From the NCBI RefSeq assembly GCF_910592395.1, contig NC_088317.1:1860001-1924000 (forward strand): a stretch of DNA of 64,000 nt. The letters are read 5' to 3'. Source of the DNA: Lineus longissimus. Taxonomy: Eukaryota > Nemertea > Pilidiophora > Heteronemertea > Lineidae. The notes under the pieces are model-generated. The model made no database searches. It was not told where the DNA came from and saw only the letters and a program-made list of their open reading frames with translations. A program made the position numbers and the translations under genes. Of this stretch, positions 48,824 through 58,776 are shown piece by piece; the stretch's first letter is position 1; every line of letters begins with the position of its first letter.

Positions 48824-50480
48824 TGGAAAGTTCAAGGTCATTGAAAATGTCAAGCTCATGAAAAGCTCATACTTTCAGTAATATCACTCTGGCTGCTACT
48901 TGTCAAGGCCACGTCACAGTGAAAACAGTCACTCATTTGTGGCATGGTCTACGAAAAAGGAGATCAATTTGTTCCTCACACAGCAGTCAAGCCAAACTCA
49001 TTCAGCCTGGTCAACTGTAAAAAGCAGCGTATAGTTTTGATCCCCTTCCTAAATGTGTAGCTAGAGAGGTGTCCTCCAACCAGAATTTTGTGTTTTTGTG
49101 AGAACCATTGTCCTAGATGTTATTTGGGTTGCTTCGCTTTCTACAGCGTTCTTTACGACAATCTTGTTACGTCATGCACTACACTGTGACTTCATGAGAC
49201 TGGTTTTTCCGTCGTCCGAGCGTATGTAATCACACACTGGTCCACAACATCAAGCCATCGAGGTGGACCACCTTATAATTTTGGTTATCGTTTATTTTTT
49301 TGGAATGCAGAACGTCGCTATCTAAATGTTATAAAACTTGTCCCAGTTTTTTCAAAAATTACTGCTGAATTATTTCGACCGTTGGAGAACACTTGTAGTT
49401 TTATTGAAATTCCGTCGCTAGTTGGTAGCTAGGCAATAGGTCGTGGTGGTGAGTTAGATCAATGCTTATCAGTTTGGAGTCTTAATGATCGATGTAGCTT
49501 GCTTATGTCACATGTTGAACACCAATGTCAGGAGATTGAGGTAAGGCTGACTAAACTCTTCTTGCTAAAGGAGTCAGACCGGAGATCAGACTCTGGCCCA
49601 CAATATCTATGTGCAGACTTCATACTCAAGATTGTAGTGATATAATCCATTACAAAGCTGGCGTTGACAATTCCAAAGTCATGACAGTTCCTGACTGAGT
49701 TTACAGTACCAACTTCCGAACAGGCTCTGCACGTACATGAGATACTGTGGACATTTGACGTCTGCCACGTTTACAAGAGCTCTCTGATCATGTAAAGAAA
49801 GAAACATTTCCTAAGCCTCATTCCCTGCTGTCAGTGGCTAAATGCAATGTCCACAGTATTTCTCACAATCAACAATGTGAGGGTGTGTCCTCTTCTTTAA
49901 TTTCGAAATATGTGGTATATTTCGCACAAACATGTTGTCCGATTATATGTGTATATTGAATGTGTTGGGTTGCTTTGTGCCAAATGTTTCAGTGTTGGAA
50001 AGTACGGTTCAGGGTTATTTGTAGTGAGAAGTGCATGACGCTGTCGGAGGTATCAGCCGATTCTTCTCATGGGCCGGACGTCTTGGAAAGAAAATTACCA
50101 CTCTCATGAGTCAGTTTGACTCTTGTAGGTCTTAGTATAATTACTGTAAATTCAACCAGGAGCCATCACCATCACAATTTTGTGGCTGCTCTGTATTAAC
50201 ATGTCATAATGTGACTCTGCCAGTTTGAATTTGTGATGGCTCCTGACTGCTTTTACTGTGTAATTCATGCCACAGGCTTGGCTCGTTCATTCTTGTAGGG
50301 AGTAAACTTTTAATGCATTCGTTTGTCAAACCTTAAACCATTGTGCCATTGTCTTATTTTTGACAGTCTAGTCATAGGTAAAGTTTGCATGAAATAGATA
50401 GCATAATTTAAAATTAATCAAGTTGCAAGTCGACAATTTCTAAATCATTCCATTTTCATTACTCTTAGTTAATAAAACCA
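48824..50480 (+). other. probable WDR44 3' UTR
   Basis: No coding frame. AATAAA at 50471-50476 is a candidate poly(A) signal. A 12-bp inverted repeat (AGGAGCCATCAC at 50158-50169, complement at 50233-50244) could form a hairpin. The extent is inferred. Confidence 0.4.
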
Positions 50481-51545
50481 GAGGTTGTGTTTCTTAAGTG
50501 GAAAAGCTTGTCATTGGTAGCTTTCTTTCCAAGACATAGAAAGTTCAACTGATGGATGCAATGTTTTGTAATTTGTTTTGTGTGAAATACAGTGTCCAGG
50601 GTGGTAATCCTTTAGGCTCTCTCACCATCTCAGCCGGTGTACAATCCTCCCATCCTCAAACACCATTCCCTAGCCTACTGATACAAGTGTCTGGGGTTGC
50701 AGTCCGTCAGGAATCATGCCTTTTGTCAGTAATTTTCCTGCAATTTTATCTAAGGATGCTCAGAACATCAATCGAAACACATTGAGAGCCTTAACGTTTA
50801 ACAGACTGGACAAGTATCTACACTCGGTATATACTTTTGTCTGCTTAAACTTATTTTAAATGCAAAGCAATGAATTTGCCAATATCAGTCATATTGTTTT
50901 GGCAGTGTGTAACTTGTCACTGATAATTTCATTGAGTACAGAACAGTCATTATGAAGAATAATTTCTTTTTTGTGTTGTTTTTTTCCCCACTTGGATTCA
51001 ATGGTCCAAAAATGTGGTCAGTATCACATGCTGCCAGTCATCTCGTCTCTTGTCCATGGAATACAACTGGACTTGCTTGATTGTTTATACTGTCCTGAAT
51101 GTTTAAGCCTGGTTGTGACATTGTACATGCATCGAACCTATAACAGGCAAGACCCTTTGGCTACAATGACTTGCAGCCTTTGAGCAAGACAAAGCAAGCA
51201 GTCAACATGAAGGGTGATGTGGGACGGTGAAATCTCCTTCAGAACTTACCATTGTGAATTCAAGATTTTTTTCTTGAGGGATTTGCCCTGTCTCAACAGT
51301 CACATCCCTACAATTGATTATGTCCTTGGTGTCTTCGTATTGTCACCTCCAGATCCTGGGACAACACTCGAGCAAGGACAGTCTCATCCATGTTGTGTAT
51401 GCTTCCTAAAGACACTGGTTCTCAATGTGAGGCGACAATCTCACCCAGGAAATACAGAGACAACCGTCCTTGAGACAACAGCACCGCCTTGGGATACAGC
51501 CCTGTCCCTTTAGCATAGACAATACTTGCCACATACGACCAAATG
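50481..51545. other. intergenic, no recognised gene
   Basis: Scattered short frames without recognisable similarity or splice structure. No repeat family was seen until the 138-bp array begins near 51550. Confidence 0.5.
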
Positions 51546-51549
51546 CACA

Positions 51550-52185
51550 TTTTTGAGAGAAGTAGCTTGAGTGCCAGAGGTACCTCGTGCACCCTGGACA
51601 GCATCAGGACCCTTCTGCTTTGGGTAGAGTACCTTACTGGGCAACTCAAGTAGCCTGCTAGAAGTAGCTTGAGTATCAGAGGTACCTCGTGCACCCAGGA
51701 CAGCATCCGGACCCTTCTGTCTTTGGTAGAGTGTCTCTCTTACTGTGCCCTTGAAAACAGGCCCAAGTACTTTTAATACTGGGCAACTCAGGAAGCCCAC
51801 TTGAAGTAGCTTGTGTATCAGAGGTACCTCGTGCACCTTAGACAGCATCAGGACCCTTCTGCCTTGGGTAGAGCGTCTCTCTTACTGTGCTCTTGAAGAC
51901 AGGCCCAAGTACCTTCCTTGGCAACTCGAGTAGCCCACTTGAAATAGCTTGTGTATCAGAGGTACCTCGTGCACCTTGGACAACATCAGGACCCTTCTGC
52001 CTTGGGTACAGTTCCTCTCTTACTGTGCTCTTGAAGACAGGCCCAAGTACCTTACTTGGCAACTCAAGTAGCCCACTTGAAGTAGCTTGTGTATCAGAGG
52101 TACCTCATGCACCTTGGAAAGCACCAGGACCCATCTGCCTTTGGTAGAGTGTCTCTCTTACTGTGCTCTAGAAGACAGGCCCAAG
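51550..52185. repeat. ~138-bp tandem array, left of the transposon insertion
   Basis: AGAGGTACCTC(G/A)TGCACC recurs at 51576, 51678, 51820, 51958 and 52096, giving spacings of 102 (a shortened unit), 142, 138 and 138. Each unit contains CATC(A/C)GGACCCTTCTG, TTACTGTGC and GACAGGCCCAAGTACC. The array is interrupted inside GGCCCAAG/TACC by the 9.1-kb element and resumes at 61278. Confidence 0.9.
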
Positions 52186-52375
52186 TGTTGTATTTGCTCA
52201 GGTTACAAACGTAATAAGTCCTGAATTTGCCTTCTAACGTCCGGATCCTTTATTCTAACACTGCTTCACAAAATTATACACACCAAAGTCATAATTGATA
52301 AAATAGTTCGTCGGGATGACGATTCGTGCACGTGATTATAAAATACTCGGGAGACTGGAATAACTCTCTATCGCT

Positions 52376-52380
<5 letters not shown>
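52186..52380 (+). repeat. left terminal inverted repeat, 195 bp
   Basis: Exact reverse complement of 61083-61277 over its full length by my reading. Followed by (CT)n at 52381-52417. Contains the complement of the AATAAA signal that the right copy carries in the sense direction. Confidence 0.95.

Positions 52381-52417
<37 letters not shown>
52381..52417. repeat. (CT)n microsatellite at the left TIR / LINE 5' junction
   Basis: 37 nt of CT repeats join the left TIR to GTAGGGGGAGGTC, which I take as the 5' UTR start of the LINE. Confidence 0.9.
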
Positions 52418-52420
<3 letters not shown>

Positions 52421-52603
52421 GGGGGAGGTCACGTTTCATGTCGGTCTCCGATACTTTCACAGTTTTCGCTTATTTAGGTTTCACGTTTCTTTTCGCTTTT
52501 TGGTTCTTTGTTTTCGTTAATATTCAGGCTAGCTTCTGGCTGGTAAGTTTTGGTCACTTTTTGTGGCCTTTGTGGGCTTTTGGGAACTTTGGTTTTCAAA
52601 ATC

Positions 52604-54256
52604 ATGCAGGATTCTCAGGTTCCTGGGCCTAGCAAGGCATACACTACACCATGCAATAGGCCCACACATACGTCAGGCACTGGTAGTGCAGACGGGCCTA
52701 GATCACCAATCAATAGCAGCAAATCATTTGCAGAGGTATTGGATAATCCAATGAGTCAATTGATAAAAGAGGACCTTTTCTGGGGTATGAGCCGAGAACA
52801 CGGAATACAATGCAGGTTTATTGATGACGCTACCTTGGACGATTACTTACTCCCAATAGCTAAAATTGTCGGAGCAGAGAATATTGTCGCTGCTTCTAAA
52901 TGTGAGAGAAAAGCGAAGGTTTTCTTCACGTCTATGACTTTTGCGAATATTGTTACTGCTCATGGGTTGACTGTGAACGGACACTTCTTAGACGTTCATC
53001 CGGTTGGAAAGCCGACTACCAACCTCATTATTTCCGGGGTACCACCCTTTCTGCCCAACGATGCCATAATAATGCAGCTTCGTCAATTCGGAACAGTAAC
53101 CAATAACATCCGTTACATCCCTCTTGGTACCAGGCAAAAGGGCCTAAGTCACATCAAGTCTTTTCGTAGACAAACTAGGATAAGTCTCGATCCCGGGGCA
53201 GAGCTGCCGTATACTCTGATGGTTCCGTCTGGTCCTGACCTGGTCAAGGTCTACTTGTCAACAGATAACAATCTACGGTGCGATATGTGTAAGAAAATCG
53301 GCCATCCTACGCGTCGTTGTCGTTCAAAAGATCCAAAAACAAGCACCCCAGCCATTCCCACTGTCGCAGGACCTGAAGCGCAGGAGTCCGTTGGAGACTA
53401 TGTTTCAAAATCAATCAGGAGTGTTGTTGTGGACCCAAAGGCCAGCACTGACCGTCAAAATCTAGATTCCTCTCAAGATGACACTCAACCACGCCTAGGT
53501 TTGAATACGGATTCTCTGCAAGATCCTATGGAAACCTCTCAAATAGACAGTTTCAACCCTCTTGTTGGCAATGCACAGCCCCATCAACCAGTTGACACGC
53601 CCTCAGTCGATACTCTTGTGGATACGGGCTTGCCGTTCACTCTCGATGGCTTGAACTTCTCTCTAACGGCCCCTTACGTATCTGGAAATGCTGCTGAGAG
53701 TGATTCAGTTCCGACAAAGAACGACAGTCTTCAAGCGTGCCTTCCATCCAAGCCAGCAACTAGAAAGTCGCGTGCTAGGTCTTTGTCGCCTACCCCATCA
53801 ACGTCACCGCACAATAGTGACTCGGCCTCGCGCAAGGTCCCGCGTATTGAAAAAACTATATCTGCAACAAACGCACAACCTCCTGATGAACCCATTGCGG
53901 AGCTTGGGAATGATGATGCGGAGGATGGATCAGCTATGGATCTGGATCGCTCCTTTGACACAATGTCCCAGATATCCGTCTCATTCGACAACATGTCTCA
54001 AGCTTCAGATGTACAGTCTGACCCATTTGCCATCATAAAAGCAAACGAATCAGGAGATCTCTTCTCGAACAGGAGGGTCATCGAGTTTCTAAAATACGTT
54101 AAAGGTTCTCCAAAGCCCCTGCTAAAGGCTAAAGAGTTTACTAATGATGTCGGGAAGCTGCAGAGAAGTCTTCGCAACTACAGAAGTACAAACAAACTTT
54201 CGTTGGGGGACCAAAGGAAGATAACAAGACTTGTCGACCATCTGAATAAATCCTAA
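52604..54256 (+). CDS. LINE ORF1, gag-like nucleic-acid-binding protein with CCHC zinc knuckle
   Basis: The first ATG in frame is at 52604, giving 550 aa; the frame stays open upstream without an ATG. The N-terminal 200 residues hold a folded region with NLIISGVPPFLPNDAI and LRQFGTVTNNIRYIPLGTRQ, reminiscent of an RRM-like fold of LINE ORF1 proteins. A zinc knuckle CX2CX4HX4C (CDMCKKIGHPTRRC) starts at C226. The middle is low-complexity, Ser/Pro/Asp-rich, and a small helical segment ends the protein. ORF1 proteins coat LINE RNA and act as chaperones. It ends 26 bp before ORF2 in another frame. The zinc knuckle fits Tx1 and other animal LINEs better than mammalian L1. Confidence 0.85.
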   Translation: MQDSQVPGPSKAYTTPCNRPTHTSGTGSADGPRSPINSSKSFAEVLDNPMSQLIKEDLFWGMSREHGIQCRFIDDATLDDYLLPIAKIVGAENIVAASKCERKAKVFFTSMTFANIVTAHGLTVNGHFLDVHPVGKPTTNLIISGVPPFLPNDAIIMQLRQFGTVTNNIRYIPLGTRQKGLSHIKSFRRQTRISLDPGAELPYTLMVPSGPDLVKVYLSTDNNLRCDMCKKIGHPTRRCRSKDPKTSTPAIPTVAGPEAQESVGDYVSKSIRSVVVDPKASTDRQNLDSSQDDTQPRLGLNTDSLQDPMETSQIDSFNPLVGNAQPHQPVDTPSVDTLVDTGLPFTLDGLNFSLTAPYVSGNAAESDSVPTKNDSLQACLPSKPATRKSRARSLSPTPSTSPHNSDSASRKVPRIEKTISATNAQPPDEPIAELGNDDAEDGSAMDLDRSFDTMSQISVSFDNMSQASDVQSDPFAIIKANESGDLFSNRRVIEFLKYVKGSPKPLLKAKEFTNDVGKLQRSLRNYRSTNKLSLGDQRKITRLVDHLNKS

Positions 54257-54282
54257 CTTTCTATCTACCTACGTATCTTCCA

Positions 54283-57200
54283 ATGGCTTGTTTGGTTGTT
54301 GTCTTGATTATGTCTCTGTCCGTTATTTCGGCTAATGTTAATGGTTGCCACGATTCATTAAAACGTGCAGAAACCCTTAGCTTCTTAAAATTGCTCAAAT
54401 CGGATGTTTACTTCTTACAAGAAACGCACGCTTCCTCAGCAGATGAGGCATTTTGGAACGTTGCTTGGGGTGGCACTATTCATTTTTCTCACGGAACCAT
54501 AAATGCTAGAGGAGTAGCCATTCTCTTCTCTTCCAGGATGGTAGGGTATGATGTTTCGGTCAATTATCCCGTAGCTAGTAGGTGCATTCATATCCACGGT
54601 ACCTTCAAAGGACACGGTCTCAACTTCCTAAATGTTTACGCGCCCAACAATGGGGCTGATCGTATAGCGTTTTATAAAACAATTGGTACATACCTCGCTT
54701 CCATAGACAACGATGATCCTTTCATTGTGGGTGGTGATTATAACTGTACCCTTACGCCTAGTTTTGACCGACTGAGCGGCAAGGAAACCAACGTTGCTTC
54801 GAGTCATGCTTTGAGAGACGTCATCGATAAGCATGAGCTAATTGACATTTGGCGTTCAAAAAATCCAGATAAGATTGAATTCACATGGTCCTGTCGCACG
54901 AACCTAAGGAATTCCGCAGCGAGGCTTGATCGTTTCTATGTTTCAGACTACATTGCAAATCACGTTTCTCAAGTGGAGACCCTGAAAGCTTTCAGGTCTG
55001 ATCACTCACCGGTAAAACTTCTTATCCAGTTACCAAACAAAACGTCAATTCCTTCACCACACTGGTGTCTGAACACTGATATCCTCTCTGAGACTGCATA
55101 TGGCAGGGAAGTTCGTGATTTTTGGACATCTTGGCAAGCCTGCAAAACCCAGTATGACTCTCTCTCTCTTTGGTGGGAGATTGGAAAGAATCGGCTCAGG
55201 TTGATCTCTAAGCAACATTCCATAAGGAAGAACAGAATAGCCGCTGCTGAGGAGAACAAACTAAATCAAGGGATTCATAGGTTGGACTTGCTTCCCAAGC
55301 CACTTGACTTGGCCGATACAGCTGAGATTGAGGAGAAAAAGCAGCTACTTCAGACTTTGAAGGAAAGGAAAATTCGCGGAGCATGTGTCCGGTCACGTTT
55401 CCAGTTCTTGCATCATTTTAACGCGTCAACGTCTTATTTCTTTAGCTTTGAAAAGAAGAAGGGCATAAACAGGACAATTTCTAACCTGAGGAAAGAATCT
55501 GGAGAAGTGGTCACTGACCCCAACGACATACGGGATATGGCAAAAGATTTCTACTCCAATCTCTTCGCAAAGGAGCCAACTGATTCCGATGCTCAGGATC
55601 ATTTGCTTCGTGATCTACCAACACTATCCGAAGACCTCAGGAACTCTTGTGATAGTCCCTTAACGCTCGATGATCTCACGGAAGCTTTGTCAACCAGCTC
55701 GAGTAATAAATCCCCAGGTATAGACGGTCTACCTTTTGAGTTTTATAAAACGTTTTGGAGCATACTAGGTCCTGACTTACTAGATGTTTTCACCTATGCT
55801 GTCGCAAAAAGCGAGCTACCTGTATCGTGTAGACGCTCAGTTGTTACACTTTTGCCTAAGAAAGGGGACCTCAGTTGCCTAAAAAATTGGCGTCCTGTAT
55901 CACTTCTGTGTTGTGATTATAAACTCTTCACAAAGGCCTTATCAAACCGTTTAAAACACTGCCTACCGGAGGTCATTCACCCTGACCAGTCGTATACGGT
56001 TCCAAATAGGTCAATTCTCAATAACATATCGCTTCTACGAGATACGCTTTTCTACTACAACAAGAACAACCTAGATCTTGCAGTTGTTTCCATTGACCAG
56101 GAAAAAGCGTTTGATCGGATTGATCATGATTGGCTCTTTCGTGTCCTCCGGACTCTTGGTTTCGGAGAGTTCTACATATCCTGTATCAAACTTCTATACG
56201 TTGATGCTGAGTGTATTTTGAAAATCAATCGATCTCTTAGTGCTCCTTTTGGATTCACTCGTGGAATTCGACAAGGTTGTCCATTGTCGGGGTCGCTCTA
56301 TGCTATTGCAATTGAGCCTCTTCTCAATAACATTCGGATGAATCCTGATATACAAGGGTTGTCTTTTCCAGATACGGATTTACCACCTACTAAACAGAGT
56401 GCGTATGCTGATGACTTAAATGTCTTTATTACATCCAATCCAGGGTTCGTGGCTTTAAAAAACTGTATCAGCACTTATGAGAGGGCCAGTTCGTCCAAGG
56501 TCAACTATACAAAATCCACAGGTCTATGGTCCGGTGCGTGGCGGAATAGACCTGATCGACCACTCGGGTTGTTGTGGAACAACAAGGGCGTAAGAAGTCT
56601 CGGAATCTTTCTTGGCAACGAAACGTTGTTTGAAAAACAAAACTGGGATAACACCATGGAGAAGCTCAAGGTGAAATTTGGGGCATGGACGCCTGTCCTT
56701 AACTGCTTGTCTGAAAGAGGCAAGGTGTTGCTTATTAACAGTCTTGTTCTGTCGACACTTGTATACAAGCTTCAAGTCATTACACCCCCGGCTACATTGG
56801 TGGCTGATGTTCAGCGACTCATGCTAGATTTTTTCTGGACCAACAACAAACACTGGATACCTTCGGAAATTTTGTCTTTACCAGTTTCCGATGGTGGCCT
56901 TGCGCTTGGCAATGTCAAATGCAAAATCAGAGCTTTCCGTCTACGGTTCCTCAGAGACGTCCTTTACGGGGAAAGGGGTCATCCCTGCTACGCTGTTGCT
57001 CTCTACTACCTCAAGAGCCTTCTAGGCCTCAACTATACCCAGGAATTTCTAGTTGCTCGTTTTCCAAACGAGATCATCCGCACTCTCCCAAGGTTCTATT
57101 CGGAGTCAATTCGTACCATCTCCCAGATCTCCATAATTCGGAAACCTGACACTCTAACCCTCGAGCAAATTATCTCCGAACCAGTCTTCTTTAACCCGGA

Positions 57201-58185
57201 TATTCTCCCTAACTTCTCTCCAGTAAACTCGCTCTTAGCCAAGGCTGGTGTATCTTTACTTAGACATCTTCTCCAGTCGGATCTGTCCTTCAGGAATATT
57301 GATGAAATTCATCGAGCTGTACCTGACAACTCCAAACGACTACTTTCAAAGGAGCTAAAGGCCCTAGTTGAGTCCCTTCCTAGGAAATGGGTAGATTTTC
57401 TCGCATCTCCAACTTCAAATGTTAGCTCCTTTGATAAGCCTCAGCTAAGGGATGTTCTGGTTGCAGTTCCAAGGATTCATGAGAAGGGTGATGATGTCTC
57501 CCTAAACGGGGACAACCTCCCCTTCGCCTCCATAACAGTCAAGCAGGCATATAATGTCCTCTGTCTGAATGCCTATCAGGAGAAGTATTTCAGAAGGCCT
57601 GGTCACAGGTGGGATGATTTTTTGGCCGGGTCTGATGTTGCTCCCATCTTCACCTCTACGTTTTCAAAGCCTATCAAGGACGACCACGCATTTACTCATT
57701 TTAGACTTCTACATGGTGCAATGCCCACTGGTTTGTTCAGATATAACGCAGGTTTTGTAAACAACCCCCATTGTCTGTTTTGTGGGAGTCACGACGACCT
57801 ACTACATTCCTTTGTACAATGTCATCATCTTACCCCTCTAGCTCAATGCGTAGCAAGCTTAGTGCTGAAAGTCAACAACGAATACTCTTTCTCGATAAAA
57901 GACTATATATCGTTATTACCCCTCACCTCTCTCGCAAACAGGTACATCAATTACATTTTTGTCACCGCCCAAGCAGCAGCCTACAAGGCACTTGTGCATA
58001 AAATCTTTGGTGAAGGAGCCACCGATCCGCTAGAGATATTTAGATCATTTCTAAAATACCGTATCAACATAGACTACCTCTATTACAAACTAGAGGATGA
58101 AATCATGGTATTTGACAATATGTGGTGCAGGAATGGCGCTTTCTGCACCATCAATGATGCAGAAGAATTGATCTGGAACTTCTAA
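54283..58185 (+). CDS. LINE ORF2: apurinic-type endonuclease and reverse transcriptase
   Basis: 1300 aa without interruption. ATG at 54310 (residue 10, MSLSVISANVNG) may be the true start, since family members usually begin just before SxNVNG. Endonuclease: ANVNG near 17-21, QETH 46-49, GGDYN 150-154 and SDHSP 239-243. Reverse transcriptase: NKSPGIDGLPFEFYK, LPKKGDLSCLKNWRPVSLL, SIDQEKAFD (catalytic D605), GIRQGCPLSG from 661 and YADD 708-711. A C-terminal HCLFCGSHDDLLHSFVQCHH cysteine/histidine motif is typical of LINE RTs. It nicks target DNA and primes cDNA synthesis there. The layout and RT wording fit the Tx1 branch of the L1 group. All catalytic motifs I can check are present, so the copy may be active. 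Confidence 0.93.
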   Translation: MACLVVVLIMSLSVISANVNGCHDSLKRAETLSFLKLLKSDVYFLQETHASSADEAFWNVAWGGTIHFSHGTINARGVAILFSSRMVGYDVSVNYPVASRCIHIHGTFKGHGLNFLNVYAPNNGADRIAFYKTIGTYLASIDNDDPFIVGGDYNCTLTPSFDRLSGKETNVASSHALRDVIDKHELIDIWRSKNPDKIEFTWSCRTNLRNSAARLDRFYVSDYIANHVSQVETLKAFRSDHSPVKLLIQLPNKTSIPSPHWCLNTDILSETAYGREVRDFWTSWQACKTQYDSLSLWWEIGKNRLRLISKQHSIRKNRIAAAEENKLNQGIHRLDLLPKPLDLADTAEIEEKKQLLQTLKERKIRGACVRSRFQFLHHFNASTSYFFSFEKKKGINRTISNLRKESGEVVTDPNDIRDMAKDFYSNLFAKEPTDSDAQDHLLRDLPTLSEDLRNSCDSPLTLDDLTEALSTSSSNKSPGIDGLPFEFYKTFWSILGPDLLDVFTYAVAKSELPVSCRRSVVTLLPKKGDLSCLKNWRPVSLLCCDYKLFTKALSNRLKHCLPEVIHPDQSYTVPNRSILNNISLLRDTLFYYNKNNLDLAVVSIDQEKAFDRIDHDWLFRVLRTLGFGEFYISCIKLLYVDAECILKINRSLSAPFGFTRGIRQGCPLSGSLYAIAIEPLLNNIRMNPDIQGLSFPDTDLPPTKQSAYADDLNVFITSNPGFVALKNCISTYERASSSKVNYTKSTGLWSGAWRNRPDRPLGLLWNNKGVRSLGIFLGNETLFEKQNWDNTMEKLKVKFGAWTPVLNCLSERGKVLLINSLVLSTLVYKLQVITPPATLVADVQRLMLDFFWTNNKHWIPSEILSLPVSDGGLALGNVKCKIRAFRLRFLRDVLYGERGHPCYAVALYYLKSLLGLNYTQEFLVARFPNEIIRTLPRFYSESIRTISQISIIRKPDTLTLEQIISEPVFFNPDILPNFSPVNSLLAKAGVSLLRHLLQSDLSFRNIDEIHRAVPDNSKRLLSKELKALVESLPRKWVDFLASPTSNVSSFDKPQLRDVLVAVPRIHEKGDDVSLNGDNLPFASITVKQAYNVLCLNAYQEKYFRRPGHRWDDFLAGSDVAPIFTSTFSKPIKDDHAFTHFRLLHGAMPTGLFRYNAGFVNNPHCLFCGSHDDLLHSFVQCHHLTPLAQCVASLVLKVNNEYSFSIKDYISLLPLTSLANRYINYIFVTAQAAAYKALVHKIFGEGATDPLEIFRSFLKYRINIDYLYYKLEDEIMVFDNMWCRNGAFCTINDAEELIWNF

Positions 58186-58674
58186 TTTTTCACATCTGGG
58201 TTTTACAATCTACCATTTTAGATTTTATCACTTTTGTTTCAGAAAATTCCCTCTAACACTTAATTACGTAACGTCTTTTTTTTTTAGCAGACAATGTCTT
58301 TTTCTAACCGCTTTTAATAGACTTTTCAATATCTAGACCTCAAAATCAATATCAACAAAAGCCAACCAATTGTTATTCACTCCATGCAAAACCACTCCCT
58401 GGAGAGGTGCCGCAGCCTAAATGTACGTACCTTGCATTATATTAGTTTAGGAGTGCTTGGATAGGGCTGTATTTATCAGTAGAGGTCATGAAGTCATTAT
58501 CTAATTGTCTAACTATGTATATGAAATGTACCAACTTCTCGTTTGGTTAACAAAATCTTTGCTTTTTTTACCTAACAACTTTCTTTAACCCTCCTAACTA
58601 ACCCAAACAGAAATGAGGAGAATGTACTGACTGCACAAGACAGTCCAAATAGTACTACATACTGATCTGTTAAT

Positions 58675-58677
<3 letters not shown>
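58186..58677 (+). other. LINE 3' UTR
   Basis: About 490 nt, AT-rich, with an 11-T run near 58277-58287 and no coding frame. It ends against (CT)n rather than poly(A). Confidence 0.5.

Positions 58678-58717
<40 letters not shown>
58678..58717. repeat. (CT)n microsatellite between LINE and integrase ORF
   Basis: About 40 nt of CT repeats, same orientation as the left tract at 52381-52417. It borders the LINE 3' end and precedes the integrase ORF by 59 bp. Confidence 0.9.
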
Positions 58718-58719
<2 letters not shown>

Positions 58720-58776
58720 GCATTTTATACACTGCCACTTCCTGAAAAGATTGTTACCAGGTCATATGCAAAGAAA

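Larger units (their letters stand above)
52418..58677 (+). mobile_element. Tx1/L1-type LINE, apparently full length, inside (CT)n
   Basis: A non-LTR retrotransposon with a short 5' UTR, ORF1 (zinc-knuckle), ORF2 (endonuclease and RT) and about 490 nt of 3' UTR. It has no poly(A) tail: it runs from the end of one (CT)n tract to the start of another (58678-58717). Some Tx1-clade families, such as Kibi as I recall, insert specifically into (TC)n, which would explain these borders. Exact ends cannot be fixed inside a microsatellite. Confidence 0.75.

Noticed and set aside
51422-52147. Repeating minus- and plus-strand frames across the 138-bp array as a protein gene
   Set aside because: Units differ in length (102, 138, 142) so the frame is not kept through the array, and there is no start or splice evidence; kept only as a question in the findings.
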